DNA from: Glandiceps talaboti | Taxonomy: Eukaryota; Hemichordata; Enteropneusta; Spengelidae | Length of the DNA: 64,000 nucleotides | Direction: 5' to 3' | Assembly (NCBI RefSeq): GCF_964340395.1 | Contig: NC_135556.1 | Span: 15,575,600 to 15,639,599 of the forward strand | Shown here: positions 1-52,401 of the stretch, one piece after another | How positions within the stretch are numbered: the first letter of the stretch is position 1 | How the letters are laid out: each line of letters begins with the position of its first letter | Program-made: the position numbers and the translations under genes | The notes under the pieces: generated by a model | Told to the model about the DNA's origin: nothing | Databases searched by the model: none | The model's input: the letters and a program-made list of their open reading frames with translations, nothing else

Positions 1-119
1 ACTAGTTCAGACTTCCCCTGTGGATAGTCCCTGCTTAGTGGAGAATTCAAAATATCATTGCAGAAAGTTGGGACGGCCAACAGAGACAACATAAAGACCA
101 AAACTTGGATGACTCTCAT
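1..119 (-). CDS. 5' end of a secreted protein gene (partial)
   Basis: An open frame starts with ATG at 119-117 and stays open to the window edge (39 codons). It begins MRVIQVLVFMLSLLAVPTFC, a textbook signal peptide: a basic residue, a hydrophobic core, then small residues before a likely cut. The next residues (NDILNSPLSRDYPQGKSEL) are polar and match no family I recognise. The gene is divergent from gene 1, with about 3.5 kb between the two start codons. The signal-peptide pattern is seen; that this is a real gene is inferred, since an intron or the rest of the protein lies outside the window. Confidence 0.5.
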   Translation of the reverse strand, partial: MRVIQVLVFMLSLLAVPTFCNDILNSPLSRDYPQGKSEL

Positions 120-770
120 CGTTGTAGAATACAGCTTGGCAAAGTCTTCAATACTTCGATTGCTTGCATGTGAAGCTAATCTGTGCTGTTGTAGTCCACA
201 ATAAACAGTAAATATACTGATAAAGCGATATCGTATCTGATTCAAAACAACTGCAACAACTGAGAGTAGAATATGAAATGACGATCCCTGTATTGTTCAG
301 TTTTCTAAAATATCTGTTCCGGATTGTTCATTTCCTTATTCACTTAAAGTGTTATTTCCTGTCATTGTTGTTGCATTCGCGGAATTGGGAATACGCGCAC
401 ACTGTTTCCCAATCAGAAACGTATGCGTGGCGTGTTTGCGATAACTTCACCCTTGTTCGGCCAGTATATGTGTCCCGAACACCCAGACAACCGCGAGGGG
501 CTACTCACCGGGTATCAGGCTTTTCTTGGCGATATGATAGGAAACAATACAATACATGTAAGACGTATGCGCCAACGAATTTTCTATTTTAGAAATACAT
601 GAATATATTTATATTACAGTGACTACTTATACAAATCATCAATCTGTATTTATAGTAAAATATTATAAAATAAGAACTATGTGTATGAGAATGCAAAAAA
701 TAACTATGTAGTATATATAAAATACATTTTGCATATATTTGCATATGTATATACAAAAATTGTATATATA

Positions 771-941
771 TAACACGATATCAATGAAGACACTAAGGAG
801 TCGTTACACTGTTTCACGCTGTTGTGATCGTCAGGCGACTAATGGTATATTTCTATGAAGTTCTTCTCTAGTCACTTGATGATAGCAACAGCGTGAAACA
901 CTGTGTATCGACTCCTTAGTATCTTGCTTGATATCGTGTTA
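771..941. mobile_element. MITE-like inverted repeat, TA-flanked
   Basis: Left arm beginning TAACACGATATCAATGAAG (771) is the reverse complement, with few mismatches, of the right arm ending GATATCGTGTTA (941). The arms run about 55 bp each and include ACTAAGGAGTCG and GTTTCACGCTGTTG with their complements. TA at both ends could be a mariner-type target duplication. No coding capacity. Confidence 0.6.
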
Positions 942-996
942 TTTATACCGCTCTACATATATGTATTAAGCATTGTTTACTCCAGCGTAGACATTT

Positions 997-1138
<142 letters not shown>

Positions 1139-1890
1139 CAAATGCAACGCAAATAATATTCTTGAAGTTCAAATTGGCAAAGATTACTTTGATGAATGTA
1201 TATACTATTGCTTTATCACGAAAGTAAAACATTACAAGACCTCTAAGGAACGAAAGTGGACACTGTTATGGGTGATACAACTCTTTAAGATAAGATATTC
1301 ACTGGAACACCAAGGTTCGGCTTTTCAAACCAACGATCCATGCTGTCCCGTTTTCAGTAAACCGTACAAACACTTCTACTTTAATAGTGGAAAAAATACC
1401 TTGTAGTCAGCATAGATTCTGTCTGAATTTTTCTATTAAGTCATTCAGGTCGCTATTGATCGATTTCAGTGTCAACTCAGTTAAGAGATATATACATTAC
1501 TTTATGTACGTTATACACTACACCAGACGTTGGAACTCGTCCAATAAATCATTGGTTGACGACCTGCTAAAATTCACGTTCCGACATCCCGAGGAGTTTT
1601 ATCATGCTGCCCTAAATGTTAAAGAGCAAAACCACAAGCATTTGGTGTCAATAAATAACAAACCGTTTAAAACGAATTTATAACATTAGTTTCTAGGATT
1701 ACAGCAAAATGCTCTGAATAATTCGACCAATTTACTGAATATTTTGCCCTAGTCAATGAATAGTTCGTATCAATTCACTTGGTTATTGGAAATTGGAATA
1801 ACAACTTACTGAAATCGGAATACCATTGTAACATCATCAATGCTTTCATTAAAAACAACACATTTTCGTTGGGCGAAGAAACAACATCTT

Positions 1891-1945
<55 letters not shown>
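1891..1945. repeat. (AAC)n microsatellite
   Basis: About 18 uninterrupted ACA/CAA/AAC trinucleotides; the poly-Asn open frame across it is an artefact. Confidence 0.95.
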
Positions 1946-1946
<1 letters not shown>

Positions 1947-3623
1947 AAAGAAACTAAACTGAATGGAATCAGAGTAGAAGTGTTCGTGGAGAAGCTAAAT
2001 TTTCCCTCTCTCCCAATTTTGAATTTTAGGCAGATACCTAGCCTCAGAATATATTGACGAAACAGTTGTTCATCTAATCTACAATATTAGCTAAGATATA
2101 AAGAGCTCGGTCAACTTGTAATACAATATACGGTAATGCAGTAAACAAACACACACAAAAATTACAGTGAAAAGTCCATAATAATACCTTTAATTGCTAA
2201 AATTATATACGAGGATAGATAGAGTGCCAACATTCCAAAATTTACAACTTTTTCATATGAATGACGGAAGTGGTAATGAGTGCTGACCTTCTTAAAGTTA
2301 GAAACCAGCTCTAAATGACTAATCTGAGGGACAACACAATCTTATGCTTTCAAGTTGAAGATCGTAAAAAATGAATTATTACGGCAGTTGTGTGTCTCAG
2401 TTCCCAAAAAGTCGATTAGGTAATGGCATATTGAGGACAAGACCTCTATCCTGTAATAACGGTTAGTGAAATGTAACCGTATACCGAATAACCCTGGGGA
2501 TGTCAATGGATTTGATCTTTTCCAGCAGACTTTCAAGGTAAGTATGTTCACCTATTCCATAACATCATCACATTTGTTGAACATTACGCGGACCCCCCGG
2601 TGGTACGCTAGCCTTGGAGGAGGTGACGACCACAAAGCCAACTAAAAACTTTTCACATATACATAGTCATAGGCCATAGCTGTACTTTTTAGAATCCTTA
2701 CGCAGAAGCTCCGTCGTTATTTGCCGATTCTTATACATTTACCGGACGTAGCTCTTTATTTTCTTGTTCTAAATCATCGTGTTCGCAGGAACATCTGTGG
2801 TTGGTTTATAGTAGTGTTTTCTAGCATTTCCATTGTCTAGCAGATCCAGGAATTTTCGACGAGTAATGCTAATAACGTTAGTGCCAGTGTAAAGGGTAAG
2901 TAATGTTTGAAGTGTAGTCTCACACATATGAAATGTAAACGTTCATTCTTTGATTACAACACTTATTTAGTGACACGGATTGGCCGTATGCACATTTTGT
3001 AACCCTGGTCATGAATTTATAAACATGGATTTATAAAGTAAGGAGATTTCTTTGATTTCACGCTAAAATATTGTATGGAGTTACCACATAGTTACAGAAA
3101 AACAAGAAAGTTTCAGTTAGTGATTTAGGCGGGAAAAGTGGCTGTAAAGAGTGCACCATACATAATGCAAAAGTGTAAATAGAGTGAGCATATGTTTCCA
3201 AGCTTTCTTGGGAAATTCATTCCAAATTGGCAGATAACGTTCGGTGACATACAGTTTCTAGTGACACAATGAAGTTTTATTACAAAAGTGAGGAAATTTG
3301 TCATGTTTTCCCCGATGCTGTTCCCCTAGTTGTTTTCTACGAAATCAGTCAACGCTTACGTGAAACAAAGGGAATGTTTAAAATTAGCTCAAGGTGTCAA
3401 AGGTCATACAGACGGGATGTTGAGCAAATGTTGCTTCCCGTATTTCTGCAGCTTCTATTATTTGTTGTTGATTACAGCGCTCAACACAGAAGTTAAACAT
3501 CAACACCTCTCGCAGCCAAAGGGACTTGATTTGTACGGGTCTGTCGAACCCCAAACTTACTGAAAACCTGCTTTCAAACTTGGTCACAGTCTGTCCTTTA
3601 GGCCTTTCCACCAAAAGAAAACG

Positions 3624-23646
<20,023 letters not shown>

Positions 23647-23850
23647 ATGATGACGCATGGTAATACACAACTTTACTTCAACCTGGACTCATTAAGACCG
23701 AAAACATTTGACTATTGGTGTACTTGCGAAATAAATGAAATGAAACAAGTCGAGGTCTTCAAATGTTTTTTTTTCAGATTCAGATTCAGATTCAGATTTG
23801 AATCAAATGTTTTTTATTTTCAGATTCATATTCATTCATATTCAGATTTG

Positions 23851-23856
23851 AATAAA
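23851..23856 (+). terminator. Poly(A) signal of gene 1
   Basis: AATAAA about 205 bases after the TAA, followed by ATTAAA near 23876, so the 3' UTR is probably 220-260 bases. Confidence 0.55.
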
Positions 23857-24177
23857 ATGTTTTGAATCATTTATTAAAGCTAATATGATGACGGATACCA
23901 ATGTTCCATATGTCACTGGCAAAACAGTTGTATATGTCTACTTTCAATATTTTTCTATACCTACACAGGACTAAGATATGATTATATAAAACTTAGGATA
24001 GTGCATGTTTTTTTTGTTAAAAGATAATTTTGCAGAACCAAAAGTTTGATGAATTGTTCTGAATACTTTCACATATTATAATAAAATGGATGCACACATA
24101 GAAATTGAACAGAACTATTTACTTCTATAGCAGTCTTCTTTGCCACAGATCATGTTATAGCAAACAAATCGGGTTAA

Positions 24178-24187
24178 TGTATGTATG

Positions 24188-24217
<30 letters not shown>
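24178..24217. repeat. (GTAT)n microsatellite
   Basis: About ten GTAT units. Confidence 0.95.
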
Positions 24218-24219
<2 letters not shown>

Positions 24220-24458
24220 AGAAAAAAACCATGGGCCCGGTGATGGTATCGGTTGTTAGAAGCCATGAAGATGTTACAGCTATAGAAATCTCTTGTAATA
24301 GAGTAGTAAAAATATAATGCTGCTGGGACTGTAGAACAAAGAAATGCATATGGAACTATAAACCAGTCCGTATAAATAGATGTAAAATCCGACGTTTCGA
24401 ATAATATTCTTTTTCAAAGGAAATATTGGCGAGATACAGAAATGTTAGGTTAACACCT

Positions 24459-24525
24459 GTATGTATGTATGTATGTATGTATGTATGTATGTATGTATGT
24501 ATGTATGTATGTATGTATGTATGTA

Positions 24526-24567
<42 letters not shown>
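24459..24567. repeat. (GTAT)n-(GT)n microsatellite
   Basis: About 18 GTAT units followed by about 18 GT units. Confidence 0.95.
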
Positions 24568-24569
<2 letters not shown>

Positions 24570-24634
24570 CATCCGAACGCTGTATCCAGAAACGAGTGTT
24601 TAGATGAATGGAAGTTATTAAAATTACAGCTAAA

Positions 24635-24806
24635 ACCAGATTTAAACTGAATGCCTCCCGTAAGGGAATCGCTAATTATGCAAATAACTCATTAAACTAA
24701 AAAAAACTATGGTAACAGGCTTTGTTTTTTAGAATAGCATGCTTTCTTAGGTTAATGTATGTAAGAGTGTATGATACTGCTTAATGCAGTCTTAAGATAT
24801 AGCCTA
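24635..24806 (+). repeat. Left terminal inverted repeat
   Basis: Pairs with 28133-28304. Shared blocks include TGCCTCCCGTAAGGGAATCG, TATGGTAACAGGCTTTG and TGTATGATACTGCTTAATGC. Ends at about AGCCTAATTAC. Confidence 0.8.
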
Positions 24807-25082
24807 ATTACAGAAGACCATTAATTATGCAAATTAATCATTAACACTGCAAGGTACATCAACTAAATTTATAGGACATATACAATTTGTTATGGTTAAT
24901 GTATGTACTGAATTATATTGAAATTTGGGCTATATAATCTTTAGGGTAATAGCTAGACCTGATTAGGTTTTGAGCCAGATCTGTTAATGTTTGATAAGAG
25001 AAATTTGCATATTAATGAAATCAACTAATTATGCAATATCTTAAGACTGCATACTTCAATTTCAATATGAATTAGTATATTC

Positions 25083-25094
25083 GTTCAACATAAC

Positions 25095-25095
<1 letters not shown>
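25083..25095. repeat. Target-site duplication, LINE 3' side
   Basis: TTCAACATAACAA, identical to 27454-27466. Confidence 0.8.
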
Positions 25096-25134
<39 letters not shown>

Positions 25135-27453
25135 TGTTTATTCAAAACACTATAGGCCTCCGGCCCAAAAGTATACATAACACAAAATCAGGTACAGACT
25201 TGAGGGAGCAAAAGAAAATACTTATAGCTTTCAAAAACATAATAACAAAGCATAATATCAAAGCAGCACTTAGTGAAAAGAAAAGAACCAAAAGTAATGT
25301 ACAATCAAATCTGTCAAAATGTATATTGCAAGTGTTACAGAATTCCAGTTCAAAACATTTCATGTGAACTTGATCTCTTTTTCATTGAAAAAAATAAAAA
25401 CTTGGCAAGCTGTCTAATAACTGCTGTATTATTGGATTCCATGAGCATTACAAACTTTTCGGTGTTTGGTAGTGTATGGTATAATCTAGGTAAGTATTGT
25501 TCTCTGAGTTCAGTGTACAGTGGACAAACTAAGCAAAAATGGTACTCGTCTTCTATAGTATTCAAATTACAGTGCAGACATATTCTTTCAGTTCTCAGCA
25601 GATCGAGCTGTCTACCAGTTTCTACATTTAAACTGTGTGTGGAAATCCTAAAATGGCATAGTGCATTTCTAAAACATAGTTTGTCCAGTACGGTTAAATA
25701 TTTTTCTCTATTGAACAGTGATTTGATAGGTATCTAGTTTGGGGTATAAACACAATTTTGATTTCCACTCTTGCATATACATGTCTCTGGAGCGCTGTTT
25801 AAATAAACTTAAAAATGTTTTTGTACACTCTACACCCTGATTAAACCAGGCCTCACCCAATCCCATTGTAAAAAGTAGCTTTTTAACCCCTAATGCCCAA
25901 CAATTCTTTTCATTTTCTGCCTCATAAAATTGAAAACTATAACATTTGTGGGGTAAACGGTCTTGCGGTAGAGACAATAACCTCAACCAGTACTTGATAA
26001 CTCTAGCTAGTCTAATTGTACGAACTGGAAAACGACCTAATTCTCCCTTGACAGCTAAATTAGGAGCATTGTGATATACTTTCAAAATATGACAACAAAA
26101 TTTATTCTGAACAATTTCAATTTGTTCACCTGTATGTAAACCCCACACCTCACTCCCATACATCAAAATTGGTAAAATTTTACAGTCAAAAACTTTGAAA
26201 GCCAAAGAAATGTCAATATTCCCAAAACGACTAAGTGCTGTTTTTACATTAAAAAGTGCTTTGGACGCTTGCAATGCAAGCTGCTTCTGTGCTTGATTCC
26301 ATAACCCTGAACTAGATAACATAATACCAAGGTAGCAATAGGATGAAACTACTTCCAATAGTTTACCATCCAATAACCATTTTTCTGAGGATTTTAGCCT
26401 CCCCCCGTTTCTAAATACTATCACTTTCGATTTAGAGGTGTTAACTTTAAGTTTCTATTTCTTTGTATATGAGGACAAATTATTCAATAATCTTTGTAGA
26501 CCAATTTGAGTTGTACTAAATAAAGCAAGATCATCTGCAAAAAGTAAAAAGAATAGTTTGATGGTTGCAATGTGTACACCTGCATACTCATGTTCACATG
26601 CTTTGCCTAGGTCATTTATAAATAAGGTGAATAATAGGGGTGATAATACGCTACCTTGTTGAACTCCTAGTTCACACCTGAAAAACTCAGTTAAACCATC
26701 TGGGCATCGAATACAAGCTGTCACATTTGCATACATTGAACGCAACACACTGAATAATTTTCCCCTAAGACCAGCTTTAAATAATTTATAAAACAAAAGA
26801 CTATGATTGATTCTATCAAAGGCTTTCTCTAGGTCTATGAATGCACAATATAATCTACCACTGAGGTGCAAATAACGGTCAATTATGGTACGAAGAATAA
26901 AAATATTATCGGCTGTTGAATACTTCTTACGGAATCCAGCCTGTTCTTCAACTAGAGGGGAAATAACTTCTGACCACACTGTAAGTCTATGTAAAATTAT
27001 GTCACTAAAGACCTTGTTTAGTGTTGGTAAGAGAGTGATACCCCTATAATTATTTACTGAATCAATTGAACCTTTCTTATGTAGGGGCATAATTAAACCT
27101 TTAGCTAAAATATCTGGAAAACATCCACTGTCAAATATCCTATTAAATAAATGTAATATCAATGACTTAAGTGTACTTGGGGCATTTTTTAAAATTGTAG
27201 GAGTTATTCCATCAAACCCTGGGGCTTTCCTATCTTTTAGTCTAGACATAGAGTTATCCAGTTCATCCATAGTTATCTCAGTATCGAGAATGTTCAAATC
27301 AAAATCGGTGGTATTAAAATCGGTGTCAGTTACATTTAGGTTATCTAGCAATAGTTTTACTTCTTCTAAAAAAGCATGGAAGGGTCCTCACCTTGAACCA
27401 CAGGTTCACTAAATAAAGATGAAAAATATGTAACCCAGTCTTTTGGTTTGATA
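25096..27453 (-). mobile_element. 5'-truncated non-LTR retrotransposon (LINE)
   Basis: Reading on the minus strand, the insertion starts within a PKDWVTYFSSLFSEP segment, so the endonuclease and ORF1 are gone. It runs through a complete reverse transcriptase and a C-terminal cysteine/histidine motif, and ends in an (ATT)n tail (25096-25132 on +). A 13-bp duplication TTCAACATAACAA lies at 25083-25095 and 27454-27466. The RT style (AFIDLEKAFDRINH, QQGSVLSPLLFTLFINDL, FADDLALFS) is of the jockey/CR1/I group. I cannot place the clade. Confidence 0.85.
25350..27445 (-). pseudogene. LINE reverse transcriptase ORF, inactivated
   Basis: RT fingers and palm lie at 26455-27351 (GFDGITPTILK, IMPLHKKGS, NYRGITLLP, EEQAGFRKKYSTADN, FADDLALFS). 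The thumb and C-terminal region lie at 25708-26424 (MYGSEVWGL). The C-terminal CxxC-H-C motif (ICLHCN...EYHFCLVC) lies at about 25510-25590, with the stop at 25350. Three lesions are visible: a frameshift near 27370, an in-frame TAG where TGG is likely (about 26453), and a frameshift near 25727. The motifs are otherwise well kept, so the copy is fairly recent. Confidence 0.85.
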
Positions 27454-27466
27454 TTCAACATAACAA
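27454..27466. repeat. Target-site duplication, LINE 5' side
   Basis: TTCAACATAACAA, identical to 25083-25095. Confidence 0.8.
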
Positions 27467-28150
27467 CATACATTTGTCCTATAAAATTCGTTGATGTATC
27501 TTACAGCGTTAATGAATATTTTGCATAATTAATTATTTTTGGAAATTAGGCTATATCTTAAGAATACATACTTCAAATTCAACATAATTTAGTACATACG
27601 TTAACCATAAGAAAACACATATGTCCTATCAATTTTGTTGATGCACCGTGCAGTGTTAATGAATAATTTGCATAATTAATTATTTTCGGTAATTACGCTA
27701 TATCTTAAGAAAACATACTTCAATTCCAATATAATTCAGTACACACGTTAACCATAACAATTGCATATGTCCTGTAAAGCTTGTTGATGTACCTTTCAGT
27801 GTTAATGAATAATTTGCATAATTAATGATTCTTGGTAATTAGGCTATATCTTACGACTGCATGCTTCAATTTCAATATAATTCAGTACATACATTAACCA
27901 TAACAAATTGTATATGTCCTATAAAGTTAGGTGATGTACCTTACAGTGTTTATGAATAATTTGCATAATTAATGATTTTCGGTAATTAGGCTATATCTTA
28001 AGAATACATACTTCAATTCCAATATAATTCAGTACACACGTTAACCATAACAATTGTATATGTCCTGTAAAGCTTGTTGGTGTACCGTTCAGTGTCAATG
28101 AATAATTTGCATAATTAATGATTCTTGGTAATTAGGCTATATCTTAAGAC
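27467..28150. repeat. 146-bp minisatellite inside the long-TIR element
   Basis: Four to five tandem units, each with CTTCAATTCCAATATAATTC, GTTAACCATAACAA, AATGAATAATTTGCATAATT and GGTAATTAGGCTATATCTTA. Unit starts near 27570, 27717, 27863 and 28009. Part of one unit lies left of the LINE (25030-25095), which shows that the LINE split the array. Confidence 0.85.
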
Positions 28151-28304
28151 TGCATTAAGCAGTATCATACACTCTTACATACATTAACCTAGGAAAGCAC
28201 GCTTGTCTAAAAAACAAAGCCTGTTACCATAGTTTTTTTTAGTTTAATGAGTTATTTGCATAATTAGCGATTCCCTTACGGGAGGCATTCAGTTTAAATC
28301 TGGT
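28133..28304 (-). repeat. Right terminal inverted repeat
   Basis: Reverse complement of the left arm. The main mismatch cluster is around CTAAAAAACAAAG / TAGACAAGC near 28192-28205. Confidence 0.8.
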
Positions 28305-28930
28305 CGTTATGAAGTTAATTCTTCATCGAAGCAAAGGAATCTGACCTACATGTAAAATTCATGCCAGCGTTATCACAGGGTTAGACGGAACAAGGAAGCA
28401 GGAAAAGAGAATGTTGTTATGAAGTAATCACATAACGTGAAACTGATAAGCTTAATTTATAGTGAAACTGGAAACACTCAGAACAAATCCGGCAATTACC
28501 TGGTTTTCACGATTACCTTCTGAGATCTATTCCAATCTCTGATTGTCCTTCAGTACACAGTGATTTGCCACAGCTGTATATACACATCACGACACAGTGA
28601 TCAGCTCTAGTTTCCAACAAGGAAAGACATGGATTTCTCTACCACACCCATGGCCACCATCATCACAATCAACCACCTCAAATTTAATTTGAGACTAAAA
28701 GGCGCGTTTTAGTCTTTAATGCCAGACTCATAGTCAAACTATTAATGTGAAATCTATGGTGAAAAGTAAGAATAATAACTATCACACTGAAAATAGCAGC
28801 AGCAGCACCACAACGTAAACAAGGGGACGTTATCACTGAAACCAATGACGTCCTTTGAATTATGAGTTGAAGGATCGTGGTTTCTCCTTAAAGTGACTAT
28901 TTATACCGTTACTCAAACTCATGTAATTCT

Positions 28931-29136
28931 AACCCGGGGGATGGGTGGGGTACTCGGATAAGGTTTAGACAGGCTTGTCCGCCAGGATTCCAAACACCTA
29001 CCCTTTTCTGAGGATATTTGTTTATATTCAATAAATAGTTACCCATAGGTAAGGTGTACATTTAGATACGGTAAACCTATGAATAAGGAAATAAGGACTG
29101 TTAATCTTTCTATGAGAGTACCACCCCCGGGATAAC
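28931..29136. mobile_element. MITE-like inverted repeat upstream of gene 2
   Basis: AACCCGGGGGATGGGTGGGG TACTC at 28931 is inverted as GAGAGTACCACCCCCGGGAT AAC ending near 29134. Non-coding interior of about 150 bases. Its right end lies about 10 bases before the gene 2 TATA box. Confidence 0.5.
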
Positions 29137-29146
29137 ACGACTTTAA

Positions 29147-29154
29147 TATATAAG
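29147..29154 (+). promoter_or_regulatory. TATA box of gene 2
   Basis: TATATAAG. A TTCATTG initiator-like site follows about 25 bases downstream (A at 29172), giving a 5' UTR of about 128 bases before the ATG at 29300. Confidence 0.55.
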
Positions 29155-29299
29155 AAACGTACGAACGGTTCATTGCAGACTTCGTATACAGTCTGGTGGG
29201 TCGTCTACGCAGCATCGGTAGGCTACTTTCCAGGTTATTCTACGTTCTGTACAAACCGCTGCTTCGAATTCTCTTGCGATTACCTGGAACGGCCACGGT

Positions 29300-51525
<22,226 letters not shown>

Positions 51526-51717
51526 TAATAAAATGCCATTTGTATCCATGGAAGCATCGGACTACAGTTGTCCATGTGTGCATAAATGGAATATGTACTG
51601 TGACAGGAATAGGGCAGATTTACCACAAGAGTATTAATCAGAAATTCAAAAATACCCAACTTCTAAAATAGCATATGGAAATACCGTGGCACCAATAGTC
51701 AGGAATCTATATATACA

Positions 51718-51723
51718 AATAAA
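51718..51723 (+). terminator. Poly(A) signal of gene 2 (proximal)
   Basis: AATAAA 192 bases after the stop. A second AATAAA lies at 51819-51824, so two 3' ends are possible. Confidence 0.55.
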
Positions 51724-52048
51724 GGCAATTTACGGTTCTGTTATACTTTATCTGCTGCAATAATAACTATATAAGTCTGTTTAGGTTTCATAGTAAATTG
51801 TTTCATGAGACACTATAAAATAAATTATAAACACTATCAGATATATGTGTGAGACCCTCTCACTGTCTGATCGCCAGTTTTGCTGTTATAGTGTTTTGAA
51901 AGTCTCTTGTGAAGAATACTTTAATGCATACACTGGTCACATGTTTATAGCCTTTTTGTAACATTTGAGTTGCGGAGAACAATCTGACAGACATTTTATC
52001 CATTCACATATACTAGTAAATCAATTTGGAATTCTTATTAACGTCTTA

Positions 52049-52401
52049 GGGGTGAGATCAATAGTTCAATGTAGGGTAAACTCCGAATTCTTATACTTAG
52101 GCCTCAGACCCCCCACCACCCTTCTAAATAAAGTGGCCAAAATTGAAGACAGCAAATCAATTTAAGATCTGTGTAGTAGTATGTAGTGCTATGAATACAA
52201 AGCCAGTATGTTGTGGGAGTAAAAATAGGTCATTTATTGAGACTTTATTTGACAATTTGATGACGGGGTACAAAACAGATTTCATTAAAGTAAAATTAAT
52301 TTTGTAGGATGAGAACTACAAGTGCTCACTACCCCCTCCCCCCCAGCATAAAAGAAATTAGTTGTTTATCCTACATTGAACTATTATATTGATCTTACCC
52401 C
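52049..52401. mobile_element. Harbinger-type MITE with TTA duplications
   Basis: Starts GGGGTGAGATCAATAGTTCA and ends as its near reverse complement (TGAACTATTATATTGATCTT ACCCC). TTA lies at 52046-52048 and 52402-52404. TTA/TAA duplication and a G-rich TIR are typical of PIF/Harbinger. Length 353 bp, no ORF. A related copy lies at 9728-10153. Confidence 0.75.

Larger units (their letters stand above)
24635..28304. mobile_element. Long-TIR (foldback-type) DNA element with internal minisatellite and nested LINE
   Basis: The left end starts ACCAGATTTAAACTGAATGC (24635). The right end is its reverse complement, finishing at 28304. The arms pair over about 170 bases with only a handful of differences. 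The interior is AT-rich and built of repeats of about 146 bp. The only coding sequence inside belongs to the LINE at 25096-27453, so without it the element is about 1.3 kb and non-autonomous. I see no clear target duplication just outside the ends, although TTAA lies inside both (24641, 28296). The family is unassigned. Confidence 0.75.
23647..29299. other. Intergenic region between genes 1 and 2
   Basis: Holds the gene 1 3' UTR, two GTAT microsatellites, the inverted-repeat element with its nested LINE (24635-28304), then about 620 bases with no visible feature, a MITE-like inverted repeat (28931-29136) and the gene 2 core promoter. No host coding exon seen. Confidence 0.7.

Noticed and set aside
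23758-23860. ATTCAG/ATTCAT repeats as the start of a transposon
   Set aside because: Short imperfect repeats at the gene 1 3' end with no inverted ends; more simply part of the 3' UTR and poly(A) signal region.
25134-25737. Plus-strand open frames of up to 154 codons
   Set aside because: Antisense shadow of the LINE C-terminal region, which is coding on the minus strand.
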